The notes: generated by a model not told the origin, from the sequence alone. A stretch of DNA of 64,000 nucleotides from Micromonospora pisi (GCF_003633685.1 NZ_RBKT01000001.1:8556001-8620000); one strand, 5' to 3'. Counted from the stretch's first letter, positions 43,173 to 52,940 are shown. A program made the numbers and translations.

Positions 43173-44386
43173 TCAACGCGTGGCCAGATACCGGGCGAGG
43201 TGGGTGATCACCTCACGGGCGTCCTCTTCGATGCCGTAGATGAACGTGGACTTGCGCCGCCGGAGCACGGGTAGCCCCAGGGCGTACAGGCCGGGGCTGT
43301 CGACCACGCCGCCGTCGTGGCGCAGCTGCCCCTTCGCGTCGATCACGGGCACCTCGAGCCAGCGGTAGTCGGGTCGAAAGCCCGTCGCCCACACGATCGC
43401 GCGGATCTCGCCGCTTCGCAGGTCAAGCTGTAACCGCGTCGATTCGGGGACGCGTGTGGCGGCGAGACGTTCCGGAGGGTCGACCTCGGCTTCGTGTCCA
43501 CGGGCCCGCGCCCACTCGTCGAAGGTGCCCAGCAAGCGCTCCATCTTGAGATCGGCGAGCGAGAACACGTTGCGCAGGCCGCCGGAGAACAGCGCCTGGC
43601 CGTCGCGCACGGCCGCCCAGCGGCCCACCAACTCGACACCTGCCGCGGCGAGCGCGTTCAGATCGAGTGTCCGCCGTTCGGGCGTACCGACGAGCTGCGG
43701 CGACGGTAGGCGTCGGGCCCGTACGAGGTCGTCCAGCTCGTCGTACCGTTGGTCCCAGACGCCCGACGCGTCCATCCACCACAGGACGTCCCGTCCCCGG
43801 TAGACGCGCGGCAACCGTACGTGTTCGCCTACCGACAGGGTCACCGGTCGTCCCGAGCGTTTCAGCTCGGAGGCCAGTTGTACGCCGGTCGCCGACGCTC
43901 CCACGACGAGGACGCCGCCGTCGGGGAGCTTGGCTGGGTCGCGAACGGGGTCAGTTGCTCGACGGACGCCGGTACCGCGTGTCTGATCTGCGGCACCACC
44001 GGGTGGTTGCATGCGCCGCTCGCGATGACCACCGCCCGGCAGCGGATCTCGCCGTGGTTGGTTGTCACGCGGTAGTCATCGTCGACGCGTCTGACCGACG
44101 TCACGTTCGTGTCGGTGCGGACGGGGGAGCGCGCGACGGTGGCGAAGCGCTCGATGAATTCGATGACTTCGCCGACCGCCATGTAGCCGTCGGGATCCGG
44201 GCCCTGGTAGTGATGGCCGGGCAGGCGGCTCTGCCAGTTGGGGGTGAGCAGTCGCAGGGATTCCCAGCGTTCGTGCCGCCAGGAGTTCGCCACCTGGCCG
44301 CGCTCGAGCACGACGTGGTCGATGGACTGTTCGGTGAGGAAGTGACTCGCGGCGAGGCCCGCGTGCCCCGCCCCGATCACCACCGC
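43173..44386 (-). pseudogene. Flavin-containing monooxygenase, frameshifted
   Basis: The 5' frame has the FAD site VVIGAGHAGLAASHFL and the segment WRHERWESLRLLTPNW, and reaches SVEQLTPF. There the frame is lost at about 43935. The next frame resumes with RDPAKLPDGGVLVVGASATGVQLASEL (NADPH site, in pieces), AIVWATGFRPDYRW and the normal C-terminus to 43173. The deficit at the joint is about 5 nt (expected PFDYRDPA). Both halves are otherwise well preserved, so this is a recent frameshift or a sequencing error. The start is GTG near 44386. It is codirectional with the OsmC gene 28 bp upstream. Confidence 0.8.
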
Positions 44387-44414
44387 GGTGGTCTGCTCGA
44401 TGGCTGGGTCCCTC

Positions 44415-44963
44415 TCAGGCGACCTCGACGGTCACGTTCGTCGGGTTCGTGAGGGCGTCGAAGACGGCGGAGCGTTTCTGGGACTGGGCCACCAACGCTT
44501 CGATGTCCCGCGCCGACGCGTCCGCGTCGATGCTGAACGTCACCTTGATGTCGTTGAAGCCGTTGCGGACGTCGCTGTCGACGCCGAGGATGCCACGGAT
44601 GTCATGCTGGCCCTCGACCGTCGCCTCCACCGAGCGCAACTGGATGCCCCGGTTCTGTGCGACGGACGCGACACCCGCCGTCAGACAGCTCGCCAGGCCG
44701 ACGAGGAGGTACTCGATCGGCGTGATGCCGTTGTCCTCCGCCGCGAAGACCTCGGGGTGGTCGGCGTCGAACACCGTCTCGGACTTGTGGGCCTGTTCCT
44801 GCCCGAGACCGAAGAAGTTCTGCACCGTCGTGGTGCTGTGCACGCCGTTGCGCCACGTGGAGGACGCCCGCCAGGTGAACTGGGCGGCCTCGGGTGCGCC
44901 CTTCAGCGCTTGCCGTGCGTCGAGCAGTGCCTGGACGTTAACGCCGTTGTCGACAGTAGTCAT
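44415..44963 (-). CDS. OsmC-family peroxiredoxin-like protein
   Basis: The 182-residue protein has the OsmC fold: an N-terminal helix (LDARQALKGAPEAAQFTWRASSTW), the catalytic region ITPIEYLLVGLASCLTAGVASVA with the peroxidatic Cys, and HDIRGILGVDSDVRNGFNDIKVTFSID. A second conserved Cys of classical OsmC is not evident (SVAQNRGIQL in its place), as in YhfA-like members. It probably reduces organic hydroperoxides or binds thiols. It is divergent from metX and upstream of the monooxygenase, a setting that fits sulfur metabolism. Confidence 0.85.
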   Translation of the reverse strand: MTTVDNGVNVQALLDARQALKGAPEAAQFTWRASSTWRNGVHSTTTVQNFFGLGQEQAHKSETVFDADHPEVFAAEDNGITPIEYLLVGLASCLTAGVASVAQNRGIQLRSVEATVEGQHDIRGILGVDSDVRNGFNDIKVTFSIDADASARDIEALVAQSQKRSAVFDALTNPTNVTVEVA

Positions 44964-45045
44964 GCCGTGTGCTCCACCTTCCACCCAGCTCGCCTAATTA
45001 CCTATGGGGATGGTAGACAATAACACCGGGGAGAGGAGATTGGCT

Positions 45046-46284
45046 ATGATCACGCCCGTGGCACCAGCCCGGACCGCCTCGGTCGGCACTGTCGAGACGC
45101 GGTACCTCGACCTGGCCGAGCCGGCGCAGTTGGACTGTGGACGGAAACTGGGCCCGATCCGCGTGGCGTACGAGACCTACGGCGCCCTCTCACCCGAGCG
45201 TGACAACGTGATCCTGGTGTGTCACGCGCTCAGCGGTGACGCCCATGCGGCGGGTCTGGCGAAGGAGCCATCCGGGGAGAGCACTCGCGACGGGTTCGGG
45301 GCGGCCGATCGTGATGGCACCGCCGGAAGAGGGCTCGGCTGGTGGGACGGAATGATCGGCCCCGGCAAGGCGTTCGACACCGACCGCTACTTCGTCATCG
45401 CCACCAACCTGCTCGGCGGCTGCCGCGGCAGCACAGGCCCGTCGTCGATCGATCCGGCGACGGGCAGGCCGTACGGGGCGGACTTTCCCGTCATCACCGT
45501 CGCGGACATGGTACGGACGCAACGCGCGTTCCTGGATGCCCTCGGCATCGAGCGGCTCGCCGCGGTGGCCGGCGGATCACTCGGCGGGATGCAGGCGCTC
45601 GAATGGGCGGTCCTGTTCCCGGAGCAGGTGGACGCCGTCGTGGTGATCGCCAGCACGCACGCCCTCCACCCGCAGGGCCTGGCCTGGAACGCGATCGCGC
45701 GAGACGCGATCATGCGCGATCCCGCCTGGCAGGGCGGTCACTACTACGGAACCGGACGCGCGCCGGACGGTGGCATGGGTGTGGGAAGGATGGTCGGCCA
45801 CGTCACGTACCTGTCCGCACCGGCACTCGACGACAAGTTCGGCCGGCGGCTGCAGTTCGCCGACGACGTCCGCTACACGATCACCGAGCCGGAATTCGAG
45901 GTCGAGAACTACCTGCGCCACCAGGCCGACTCGTTCGTCAGGCGATTCGACGCCAACACCTACCTCTACCTGTCCCGTGCGCTCACCTACTTCGACCTCG
46001 GACGGCAGTACGGCGGCGGATCACTCGTGCGGGCCCTCGAAGGCATGTCGGCGCGGACACTGCTGATCGCCTTCAGCTCCGACTGGCTGTACCCGCCCTC
46101 GGCGTCAGAGGAGATCGAAGACGCGCTCCGCACCCTCGGCAAGCCGGTCGAGTTCCACCTGATCGAGGCGCCGTACGGCCACGACTGTTTCCTGCTCGAG
46201 GAAGCACGCCAGACGCCCATCATCCGCCAGTTCCTGGCCCACGACCGGGCTGGCAGCCGACGCCGAGGAAAGAGGCCTTCGTGA
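45046..46284 (+). CDS. metX: Homoserine O-acetyltransferase
   Basis: The 412-residue alpha/beta-hydrolase-fold enzyme transfers acetyl from acetyl-CoA to homoserine in methionine synthesis. Visible motifs are LGPIRVAYETYG, VCHALSGDAHAAG, NLLGGCRGSTGPSS, the nucleophile elbow GGSLGGMQALEWA, the Asp in FSSDWLYPP and the His in GHDCFLLE. The ATG follows GAGAGGAG with 7-bp spacing. It overlaps metY by 4 bp (GTGA). The 82-bp region shared with divergent osmC contains TACC and GGTA arms (TACCTATGGGGATGGTA) that may bind a sulfur regulator. Confidence 0.95.
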   Translation: MITPVAPARTASVGTVETRYLDLAEPAQLDCGRKLGPIRVAYETYGALSPERDNVILVCHALSGDAHAAGLAKEPSGESTRDGFGAADRDGTAGRGLGWWDGMIGPGKAFDTDRYFVIATNLLGGCRGSTGPSSIDPATGRPYGADFPVITVADMVRTQRAFLDALGIERLAAVAGGSLGGMQALEWAVLFPEQVDAVVVIASTHALHPQGLAWNAIARDAIMRDPAWQGGHYYGTGRAPDGGMGVGRMVGHVTYLSAPALDDKFGRRLQFADDVRYTITEPEFEVENYLRHQADSFVRRFDANTYLYLSRALTYFDLGRQYGGGSLVRALEGMSARTLLIAFSSDWLYPPSASEEIEDALRTLGKPVEFHLIEAPYGHDCFLLEEARQTPIIRQFLAHDRAGSRRRGKRPS

Positions 46285-47618
46285 CCGACAAGCACCTGCG
46301 GGCCGAGGAAGCCCGCGCCTTCGGATTCGAGACCCGGCAGCTGCACGCCGGGCAACGACCCGACCCGAACACGGGCGCTCGTGCCGTGCCGATCTTCCAG
46401 ACGACCAGCTACGTGTTCGAGGACCCGGAATCGGCGGCGGCCTACTTCAACCTGCAGGAGTACGGGAACACGTACTCGCGCATCATGAACCCGACCGTCG
46501 CGGTATTCGAGGAGCGGATGGCAAACCTCGAGGGTGGCTCTGGTGCGGTGGCGTTCGCCAGTGGCATCGCGGCGCAGGCGGCCGCACTCTTCACGTTGCT
46601 GCAGCCGGGCGACCACGTGGTGTCCTCCACGGCGCTCTACGGCGGAACCGTGAACCAGTTCAAGCACCTGCTGCGCAAGATGAGCGTCGAGCTGACCTGG
46701 GTCGATCCCGATGATCCGGACGCGTGGCGGCGGGCGGTGCGGGCGAACACGAAGGCCTTCTTCGGTGAGACGATCGGTAACCCTGCCGGGAACGTGCTCG
46801 ACATCGAGACCGTGGCGGCCATCGCCCATGAGCACGACCTGCCGTTGATCGTGGACAACACGTTTGCGACGCCGTACCTGTGCCGCCCGATCGAGTGGGG
46901 CGCCGACATCGTCATTCACTCGGCGACCAAATTCATCGGCGGCCACGGCACGAGCATCGGCGGCGTCGTCGTCGAGGCCGGCACCTTCAACTGGTCCAAC
47001 GGGCGGTTCCCCGTGATCGCGGATCCGTCTCCGGCCTACCACGGCCTACAGTTCCACGAAACGTTCGGTGCCTACGGCTATCTGATGAAGCTACGGGCCG
47101 AAACCCTGCGGGATCTCGGCGGGGCGCTCGCGCCATTCAACGCGTTCCTGTTCCTGCAAGGGCTCGAGACGCTGTCACTGCGGATGCAACGCCACGTCAG
47201 CAACGCTAGGACGGTCGCGGCGTTCCTCGAGTCGCACGAACTGGCGACGAATGTGACCTATCCCGGTCTGCCGACGAGCAGGTACCGGCCACTCGTGGAG
47301 AAGTACCTGCCACACGGCGCGGGCGCGGTGTTCTCGTTCGACTGCGCCGGCGGCCGAGCCGGTGGGCAGGACCTCATCCGGGGCGTAACTCTCTGGTCCC
47401 ACCTGGCGAATGTCGGCGACGCGAAGAGTCTGATCATCCACCCCGCCAGCACGACGCACCGCCAGTTGAACGATGACGAACTGCGGGCGGCCGGCGTCGC
47501 GCCGGGAACCGTACGCCTGTCGGTCGGCACCGAGTCGGTCGAAGATCTGATCTGGGACCTGGAGCAGGGTTTCTCGGCGGTCACCGCCGCGCTGGGGAAA
47601 GAGGTGGCGACGGCATGA
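46281..47618 (+). CDS. metY: O-acetylhomoserine sulfhydrylase
   Basis: The 445-residue PLP enzyme of the Cys/Met metabolism family has FETRQLHAGQRPDPNTGARAVPI (in pieces), YSRIMNPT, the PLP-binding Lys in IHSATKFIGGHG, and IIHPASTTH near the C-terminus. It makes homocysteine from O-acetylhomoserine and sulfide, using the MetX product. The start is GTG at 46281 overlapping the metX stop. A long upstream in-frame extension is only metX read out of frame. Confidence 0.95.
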   Translation: MTDKHLRAEEARAFGFETRQLHAGQRPDPNTGARAVPIFQTTSYVFEDPESAAAYFNLQEYGNTYSRIMNPTVAVFEERMANLEGGSGAVAFASGIAAQAAALFTLLQPGDHVVSSTALYGGTVNQFKHLLRKMSVELTWVDPDDPDAWRRAVRANTKAFFGETIGNPAGNVLDIETVAAIAHEHDLPLIVDNTFATPYLCRPIEWGADIVIHSATKFIGGHGTSIGGVVVEAGTFNWSNGRFPVIADPSPAYHGLQFHETFGAYGYLMKLRAETLRDLGGALAPFNAFLFLQGLETLSLRMQRHVSNARTVAAFLESHELATNVTYPGLPTSRYRPLVEKYLPHGAGAVFSFDCAGGRAGGQDLIRGVTLWSHLANVGDAKSLIIHPASTTHRQLNDDELRAAGVAPGTVRLSVGTESVEDLIWDLEQGFSAVTAALGKEVATA

Positions 47619-48103
47619 CGACAATGGATCTTAATCGATACCAGGACCCGTCGACGATCCAGCGCGTACTCCACGCCGGGCGGACCATCGCGATCGTGGG
47701 ACTGTCGAACAACGAGCTGCGCGCCAGCTATTTTGTCGGCTACTACCTCAAACGGCACGGCTACCGGGTCATTCCCGTGAACCCCCGCGAGACGACGATC
47801 CTCGGTGAGACCAGTTACCCGAGCTTGCTCGACGTACCCGTGCCGGTGGACATCGTGAACGTCTTCCGCGCGCCGAATGCGTTGCCGGCGATCGCCCGGG
47901 AGGCTGTCGCCATCGGCGCCGGCACCCTCTGGTGCCAGTTCGGCGTGATCAACGCCGAGGGCGGGCGGATCGCGGAGGACGGCGGCGCGACGGTGGTCAT
48001 GGACCGCTGCCTCAAGATCGAGCACGCGCGCTACCTGGGCCGGATGCACTGGCTCGGTTTCAACACGCAGCGCATCACGTCCGTCCGTACCGGGCTCCAG
48101 TAG
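47615..48103 (+). CDS. CoA-binding Rossmann protein (YccU-like)
   Basis: The 162-residue protein has the CoA-binding domain pattern IAIVGLSNNELRASYFVGYYLKRHGYRVIPVNP and VDIVNVFRAPNALPAIAREAVAIGAGTLWCQFGV (both in pieces), ending with a conserved MDRCLKIEHARY. It overlaps metY by 4 bp (ATGA) and completes a three-gene operon. A role in handling CoA or thioesters linked to MetX is plausible; its biochemical function is not established. Confidence 0.9.
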   Translation: MTTMDLNRYQDPSTIQRVLHAGRTIAIVGLSNNELRASYFVGYYLKRHGYRVIPVNPRETTILGETSYPSLLDVPVPVDIVNVFRAPNALPAIAREAVAIGAGTLWCQFGVINAEGGRIAEDGGATVVMDRCLKIEHARYLGRMHWLGFNTQRITSVRTGLQ

Positions 48104-48145
48104 CCAACGCCGCACCTTCGCTTACCCGAGGTCCGGGCCGGTTCG

Positions 48146-49444
48146 CTACCGCACGACTCGTCGACGCCGAGCACGTCGCCGGATCAGGAGCAGGATCAGC
48201 AGGATGCCGAGCAGGACGACCGGGGAGCCCGCCATCAGCAGCCACCCCGGTCGGGAGGGCGCCTCGTCATTGGCCCGGGTCTCACCGGAACCGCCGGAAC
48301 CACCGGTTCCGGCGGCCTGGGCCGGGCCCTGTCCCCCGGGGCCGAGCTGGCCCCGGGACACGAGCTGTCCGACCTTCGCGGTCGCGGGCAGCCCGAATCC
48401 CCAGTCGAGTAGCGCGGCACCCTGCTGCCAGCCGGCGAGCGGCTGATTCTCCCCGCCGAGCACGGTGACCAGCAGCGTACGGCCGTTCCGTTCGGCAGCG
48501 CCGACGAAGCTGTGCCGGGCCAGGTCCGTGTAGCCGGTCTTGCCGCCCAACGCACCCGGATAGCGATGCAGCAGTTGATTGTCGTTCCAGATCGGGAAGC
48601 CCTTCGTCTTGTTCGCCGCCTGGGCGGGGACCTGAGCCAGTTTCGTCGCGGCGTACCGCCGGAAGTCGGCCCGGGCGAAGCAGGCACGGGCGATCAGGGC
48701 CATGTCGTACGCGCTGGTGTACTGACCGGGACCGTCCAGGCCGGATGGTGTGGCGGCATGCGTCTGGTACGCGCCGAGCTGGTGGGCCTCGCTGTTCATC
48801 GCCGCGACACCGCCCGCCTTGCCACCCGGTCCACCGCCCAGTCGGGCGAGTACGTTCGCCGCGTCGTTGCCCGAGTTGAGCAGCAGTCCCAGCCACAGTG
48901 TCTCGATCGAGTACCGGCCGCCCCGGACCAGTCCGACCGCCGAGCTGCCCGGCTCGAAGTCGAGATCCGACTCGGTCACGTCGACCACGGTGGTCGGGTC
49001 CACGTGCGGCATCACCGCCGCTGCCAGCAGCAGCTTCTGCACACTGGCCGGTACCCCGTACTCGTGCGGGCCACAGCCGCCGAGTACGGCGCCGCTGCTC
49101 AGGTCCGCCACCAGCCAGGAGGTCGCGGTTACCGCTGGCGGCGTCGCCGAGCCGGGCGGAGCCACCAGCCCCGGGGTGGCCAACCCGGGCCCACCGACCG
49201 CCGCGTGCGCCGGGTCGAGCGGTGGCGGCGCGGGACGGGTCGGTCGGGCCACCGGCGGGGTCGGCGTGGGGCACGGTCGGTTCGGCGTACCCGTGCCCAC
49301 CGTGTTCGGGGGCCGCGCAGGTGTGATCTGACTCGTTGCCGCGACCTGCGCCGCCGTCGCTGCTCCGGGCGTACCGACAGTCATCACCGGCGGCAGCACC
49401 AACACGGCGCCGGCTACGCTGAGTACCAGCAACCCTCGGGCCAT
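48146..49444 (-). CDS. D-alanyl-D-alanine carboxypeptidase (low-molecular-weight PBP)
   Basis: The 432-residue protein has a signal peptide (ARGLLVLSVAGAVLVLPPVM) and a Pro-rich linker. The penicillin-binding motifs SVQK (SxxK), SGND (SxN) and KTGYT (KTG) are all present. A C-terminal membrane anchor (LLMAGSPVVLLGILLILLLI) is followed by a basic tail. It trims pentapeptide stems in peptidoglycan. I favour ATG 49444; an in-frame GTG at 49468 is possible. Confidence 0.92.
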   Translation of the reverse strand: MARGLLVLSVAGAVLVLPPVMTVGTPGAATAAQVAATSQITPARPPNTVGTGTPNRPCPTPTPPVARPTRPAPPPLDPAHAAVGGPGLATPGLVAPPGSATPPAVTATSWLVADLSSGAVLGGCGPHEYGVPASVQKLLLAAAVMPHVDPTTVVDVTESDLDFEPGSSAVGLVRGGRYSIETLWLGLLLNSGNDAANVLARLGGGPGGKAGGVAAMNSEAHQLGAYQTHAATPSGLDGPGQYTSAYDMALIARACFARADFRRYAATKLAQVPAQAANKTKGFPIWNDNQLLHRYPGALGGKTGYTDLARHSFVGAAERNGRTLLVTVLGGENQPLAGWQQGAALLDWGFGLPATAKVGQLVSRGQLGPGGQGPAQAAGTGGSGGSGETRANDEAPSRPGWLLMAGSPVVLLGILLILLLIRRRARRRRVVR

Positions 49445-49528
49445 ACTTCGGAGCGTAACTTCGACCACCCGTACGGGTGACGTTTTTGTGAACGGCCGTA
49501 CGTCTCTCGCCTGACGACCGCCCGGGTT

Positions 49529-49714
49529 TCAGCATCGAGCCGCCCCAGGGGCACCGGCGTGGCACGCCCGGAAAATGTCCTGTATCGCCTGTTCGGTGTC
49601 GTTCCTGACCTCGACCGCCGGAACTCGACCGATTGGGCGAACAGTGATCTTCGGAGCCGAGGCACCCGTGCCCGAACCGCCAAGGGAAGGGCCCCCAGCA
49701 GCATAGATAGACAT
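49529..49714 (-). CDS. Possible small protein of unknown function
   Basis: A 61-codon ORF starts MSIYAAGGPSLGG and contains ITVRPIGRVPAVEVRNDTEQ. It has no family I recognise and no convincing ribosome-binding site. It is listed because the 390-bp space between the carboxypeptidase and LamG genes holds nothing else. Confidence 0.25.
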   Translation of the reverse strand: MSIYAAGGPSLGGSGTGASAPKITVRPIGRVPAVEVRNDTEQAIQDIFRACHAGAPGAARC

Positions 49715-49835
49715 CCATGCGGCTAATCGATCACAATCAACCGGGTCGGCGTCTGGCTCCATAACTCGACGCGGTTCCGGCAAGCGCTGTGGTCGGCCTT
49801 CCCGGTGCCGCGGCACACGGAAGGGGAGGTGCGCG

Positions 49836-50798
49836 ATGTTGATATCCGGACGTGCTGTCATCACCACCGCCGTCCTACTGGTGGTGGCGCTGGCCACCGG
49901 CGTCGCCGCGCCGCCGGCACAGGGCCGTGGCAGACAGCACCGCGATGTCCACCCTTCCCTCCGACCCGACCTGGTCGCCTTCTACGACTTCGACCACCCC
50001 GTCCGGGGCACCCCTGCCCGGGAACGGGACCAGGGTCGGTCCGGCACCACAATCGACCTGTTCGGGGGTGGCGCCGCGATGCGAGTGCCGGACCGTGCCT
50101 ATCCGGGCAGCGGGCGGGCGCTGCAGACCCGGCAGGTCAACCCGACCGAGGCCGGAAACGACGACTGGAAGGCCGGCCTCTACTCGCCGACCGGGGTATC
50201 GAGCCTGCGCGCCTTCAACGCGGCCGCCGGGATGACGGTCATGGGCTGGGTCAAGATGACCGGGGAGAACCCGCGACCGAACTCCAACACCGCCAACCCC
50301 GACGACCGGTTCAACGCCATCGGGTTGGCCGGCGTCCTGACCGGCGACTCCGACGGGCACGCCGTCCGGGCACTGCTCGAACTCATCGACGTGAACGGCG
50401 AACTGCGACTGGTCGCCCTCGGCCGCCGGCTGGACGGTGGCAACTCGCAGACGTACGCGGCGAGCGCGGACTGGCGTACGTTGCTGCCGGTCGGCGAGTG
50501 GGTCTTCCTCGCCGCTACCTTCGACTTCACCAACGGCAGCCTCGCGCTCTACCGGAACGGGGATCCGATCGACGGCTTCTACACCCGGGCCGACGACCCG
50601 TGGTTGGTCGCGGGCCCGGGGGAGCACCGTACGACGGCGACGGATCCACGAGGCATCAAGATCGGTGGCAGCTTCCCGCAGGGCACCCGGGAGCAGAACC
50701 CCTGCGAGTGCCGGCTGGACTCGCTGATGTTCCTCGACGCCGTCGTCCCCGCGCGCGACGTCGGGAGGCAGTACCGATACGTGACCGGACGACGCTGA
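49836..50798 (+). CDS. Secreted LamG-like (concanavalin A-like) protein
   Basis: The 320-residue protein has a signal peptide (AVITTAVLLVVALATGVAAPPAQG) and one lectin-like jelly-roll domain. The start DLVAFYDFDHPVRG, FNAAAGMTVMGWVKM, WVFLAATFDFTNGSLALYRNG and LDSLMFLDAVVPARDV follow the LamG strand order. It probably binds carbohydrate outside the cell. The ATG follows GGGGAGG. It is 45 bp upstream of the sugar-dehydrogenase-like gene and likely cotranscribed with it. Confidence 0.82.
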   Translation: MLISGRAVITTAVLLVVALATGVAAPPAQGRGRQHRDVHPSLRPDLVAFYDFDHPVRGTPARERDQGRSGTTIDLFGGGAAMRVPDRAYPGSGRALQTRQVNPTEAGNDDWKAGLYSPTGVSSLRAFNAAAGMTVMGWVKMTGENPRPNSNTANPDDRFNAIGLAGVLTGDSDGHAVRALLELIDVNGELRLVALGRRLDGGNSQTYAASADWRTLLPVGEWVFLAATFDFTNGSLALYRNGDPIDGFYTRADDPWLVAGPGEHRTTATDPRGIKIGGSFPQGTREQNPCECRLDSLMFLDAVVPARDVGRQYRYVTGRR

Positions 50799-50843
50799 CC
50801 CACCCACCACCGAATCCCGTCTGTCGAAACGGAGTGATCCCGC

Positions 50844-52940
50844 GTGCGCATCCCACCCCGTCGTGTCCGGAAACCTGGGACGACGGCCCTGCTCATGGCC
50901 GCCTCCCTCGTCCTGTCCACTCTGGTCGTCGCGGCTCCGGCCCAGGCCGCCGACGCCATCTACGACCCGGTACCGGACCAGCAGATCCAGTCACGGCTCG
51001 GGCTCGTCCTCACCGAGTACGCGGCGTTCCCGAAGTCCGAGCCGAATCCGGCGCCGACCGACCAGCGTCTCATGCGGCAGGCCCGGATCAACACGATCAT
51101 GGAGGTGCCGGATGGTTCCGGTCGCCGGGCCGTACCGGACCTGAACGGCAGCCTCTACTTCGTCCGGGACGGCGTGCCGCACGTCTACCTGGACGTGGCC
51201 GGCACCTTCGCGCCGAAGTTCTTCTCCGGTCGTGGCCTCGGCCAGGGCTTCGGGTATGTCGCCTTCCATCCTGACTTCCGGCGCAACGGCACGTTCTACA
51301 CAGTGCACACCGAGGCGGCGTCGGCCGCTACCGAGGTGCCGGACTACACGCAGAGCGGGGTCATCTACCACGGCATCATCACCGAGTGGACCGCCACCGA
51401 CCCGGCGGCGGAGACCTTCGCCGGCAGCCACCGGGAGGTCCTGCGGATCGGGTTCGGCGGCCAGGTGCACGGCATCCAGGAAATCAACTTCGACCCGACC
51501 GCCCGCCGGGGCGACCGGGACTACGGCCTGCTCTACATCGCGGCCGGGGACGGCGGTCTGGGCGTACGCAACACCGACCCGCAGAACCTGGCGATGCCGC
51601 ACGGCAAGCTGCTGCGCATCGACCCGGCCGGCACGAACGCCCCGAACGGGCGGTACGGCATCCCGTCGTCGAACCCGTTCGTCGGCCGCGCCGGCGCCCT
51701 CGGCGAAATCTACGCGTTCGGCATGCGCGACCCCCACCGGTTCAGTTGGGACCGGGCCACCGGCAAGCTCTACCTCGGCCACATCGGCGAGCACGCCATC
51801 GAGGCGATCTACGAGGTACGCGCCGGCGACAACCTCGGCTGGAGTGAGCGCGAAGGCGCCTTCGTCTTCGACAAGACGTCGACGGTCGCCTGTGAGAAGA
51901 TCTTCCCGCTGCCCGCCGACGACGCCCGGTACGGCTACACGTACCCGGTCGCCGCCTACGACCACGAGCCGGCACCGGGCTGGAACTGCACCTCGGACGT
52001 GGGCGTCGCGGTCGCTGGCGGCTTCGTCTACCGGGGGCGGGACGTGCCGGCGCTACGCGGCAAGTACGTCTTCGGCGACCTCGTCGACGGGCGGGTGCTC
52101 TACACCGAGGTCGATCAGATGCGGCGCGGACGCGACCTCGCACCGATCCACCGGCTGGCGCTCTTCGACGCCACCGGCAGGTCGGTGCGGATGCAGGACC
52201 TCTCCGGCCCGGGGGCACCGGGCGACCCGAGCCGGGTCGACCTGCGGTTCGGCACCGACGCGCAGGGCGAGCTGTACATCCTGGCCAAGGCCAACGGCAA
52301 GATCTGGAAGGTCACCGGTACGCGGGAGTTCGCCGACGCGAACGTCGGCGACACCAGGGTCAGGGACACCATGCGCCCGAGCAACTGGGCGCCGGTCACC
52401 CCGGCCAAGTGGCGGTTCACCGGCAAGCAGGTGATCCTCGCCGAGGCGGGCGAGCAACGACCCGGCCCACGCCGCCCGTTCGAGTACGCGGTGCTGACCG
52501 CCGGTCCGGCACTCGGCGCGGTCGAGATCCGGGCCGAGGTACGGCTCGACACTCCGGTGGAGGTGACCAACCGTGACGTGATCATCGTTTTCGGGTGGAA
52601 GTCGGACACGCAGTTCTACTATGCGCACGTCTCGACCGACAACACGATCTACCCGCACAACGGCATCTTCAAGGTGGACAACGCCGACCGGGAGCGGATC
52701 GACTACCAGTGGAACGGGCGCTCGGAAGGCGCCGCGCCAGCGATCACCGACGCGGCCTGGCACGAGGTGCGGGTGAAGCACCTGCCGGCGACCGGTGAGA
52801 TCGCCGTGTACGTCGACGGCGCGAAGGACCCGTTGATGACCGCCCGGGACACGACGTTCTTGTCCGGACGCGTCGGCTTCGGCTCCTTCGACAACATCGG
52901 CAGCCTGCGTGATCTGAAGGTACGTGGCGCCCCGGCCTGA
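50844..52940 (+). CDS. Secreted PQQ-type glucose/sorbosone dehydrogenase-like protein with C-terminal lectin-like domain
   Basis: The 698-residue protein has a signal peptide (LLMAASLVLSTLVVAAPAQA). The six-bladed propeller of the GSDH family shows GQGFGYVAFHPDF, LLYIAAGDGGLG, HGKLLRIDPAG, IYAFGMRDPHRFSWD, GGFVYRGRDVPALRGKYVFGD and a closing LYILAKANGKIWKV. Residues about 510-698 form a beta-sandwich resembling LamG/DUF1080 (WKSDTQFYYAHVSTDN, IAVYVDGAKDPLM). It may oxidise extracellular sugars using PQQ, or only bind them. The GTG start follows CGGAGTGA. Confidence 0.85.
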   Translation: MRIPPRRVRKPGTTALLMAASLVLSTLVVAAPAQAADAIYDPVPDQQIQSRLGLVLTEYAAFPKSEPNPAPTDQRLMRQARINTIMEVPDGSGRRAVPDLNGSLYFVRDGVPHVYLDVAGTFAPKFFSGRGLGQGFGYVAFHPDFRRNGTFYTVHTEAASAATEVPDYTQSGVIYHGIITEWTATDPAAETFAGSHREVLRIGFGGQVHGIQEINFDPTARRGDRDYGLLYIAAGDGGLGVRNTDPQNLAMPHGKLLRIDPAGTNAPNGRYGIPSSNPFVGRAGALGEIYAFGMRDPHRFSWDRATGKLYLGHIGEHAIEAIYEVRAGDNLGWSEREGAFVFDKTSTVACEKIFPLPADDARYGYTYPVAAYDHEPAPGWNCTSDVGVAVAGGFVYRGRDVPALRGKYVFGDLVDGRVLYTEVDQMRRGRDLAPIHRLALFDATGRSVRMQDLSGPGAPGDPSRVDLRFGTDAQGELYILAKANGKIWKVTGTREFADANVGDTRVRDTMRPSNWAPVTPAKWRFTGKQVILAEAGEQRPGPRRPFEYAVLTAGPALGAVEIRAEVRLDTPVEVTNRDVIIVFGWKSDTQFYYAHVSTDNTIYPHNGIFKVDNADRERIDYQWNGRSEGAAPAITDAAWHEVRVKHLPATGEIAVYVDGAKDPLMTARDTTFLSGRVGFGSFDNIGSLRDLKVRGAPA

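Noticed and set aside
45342-46280. Upstream extension of metY overlapping metX in another frame
   Set aside because: The extension is Arg/Pro-rich nonsense; metX is intact in the other frame and metY has a normal GTG start at 46281.
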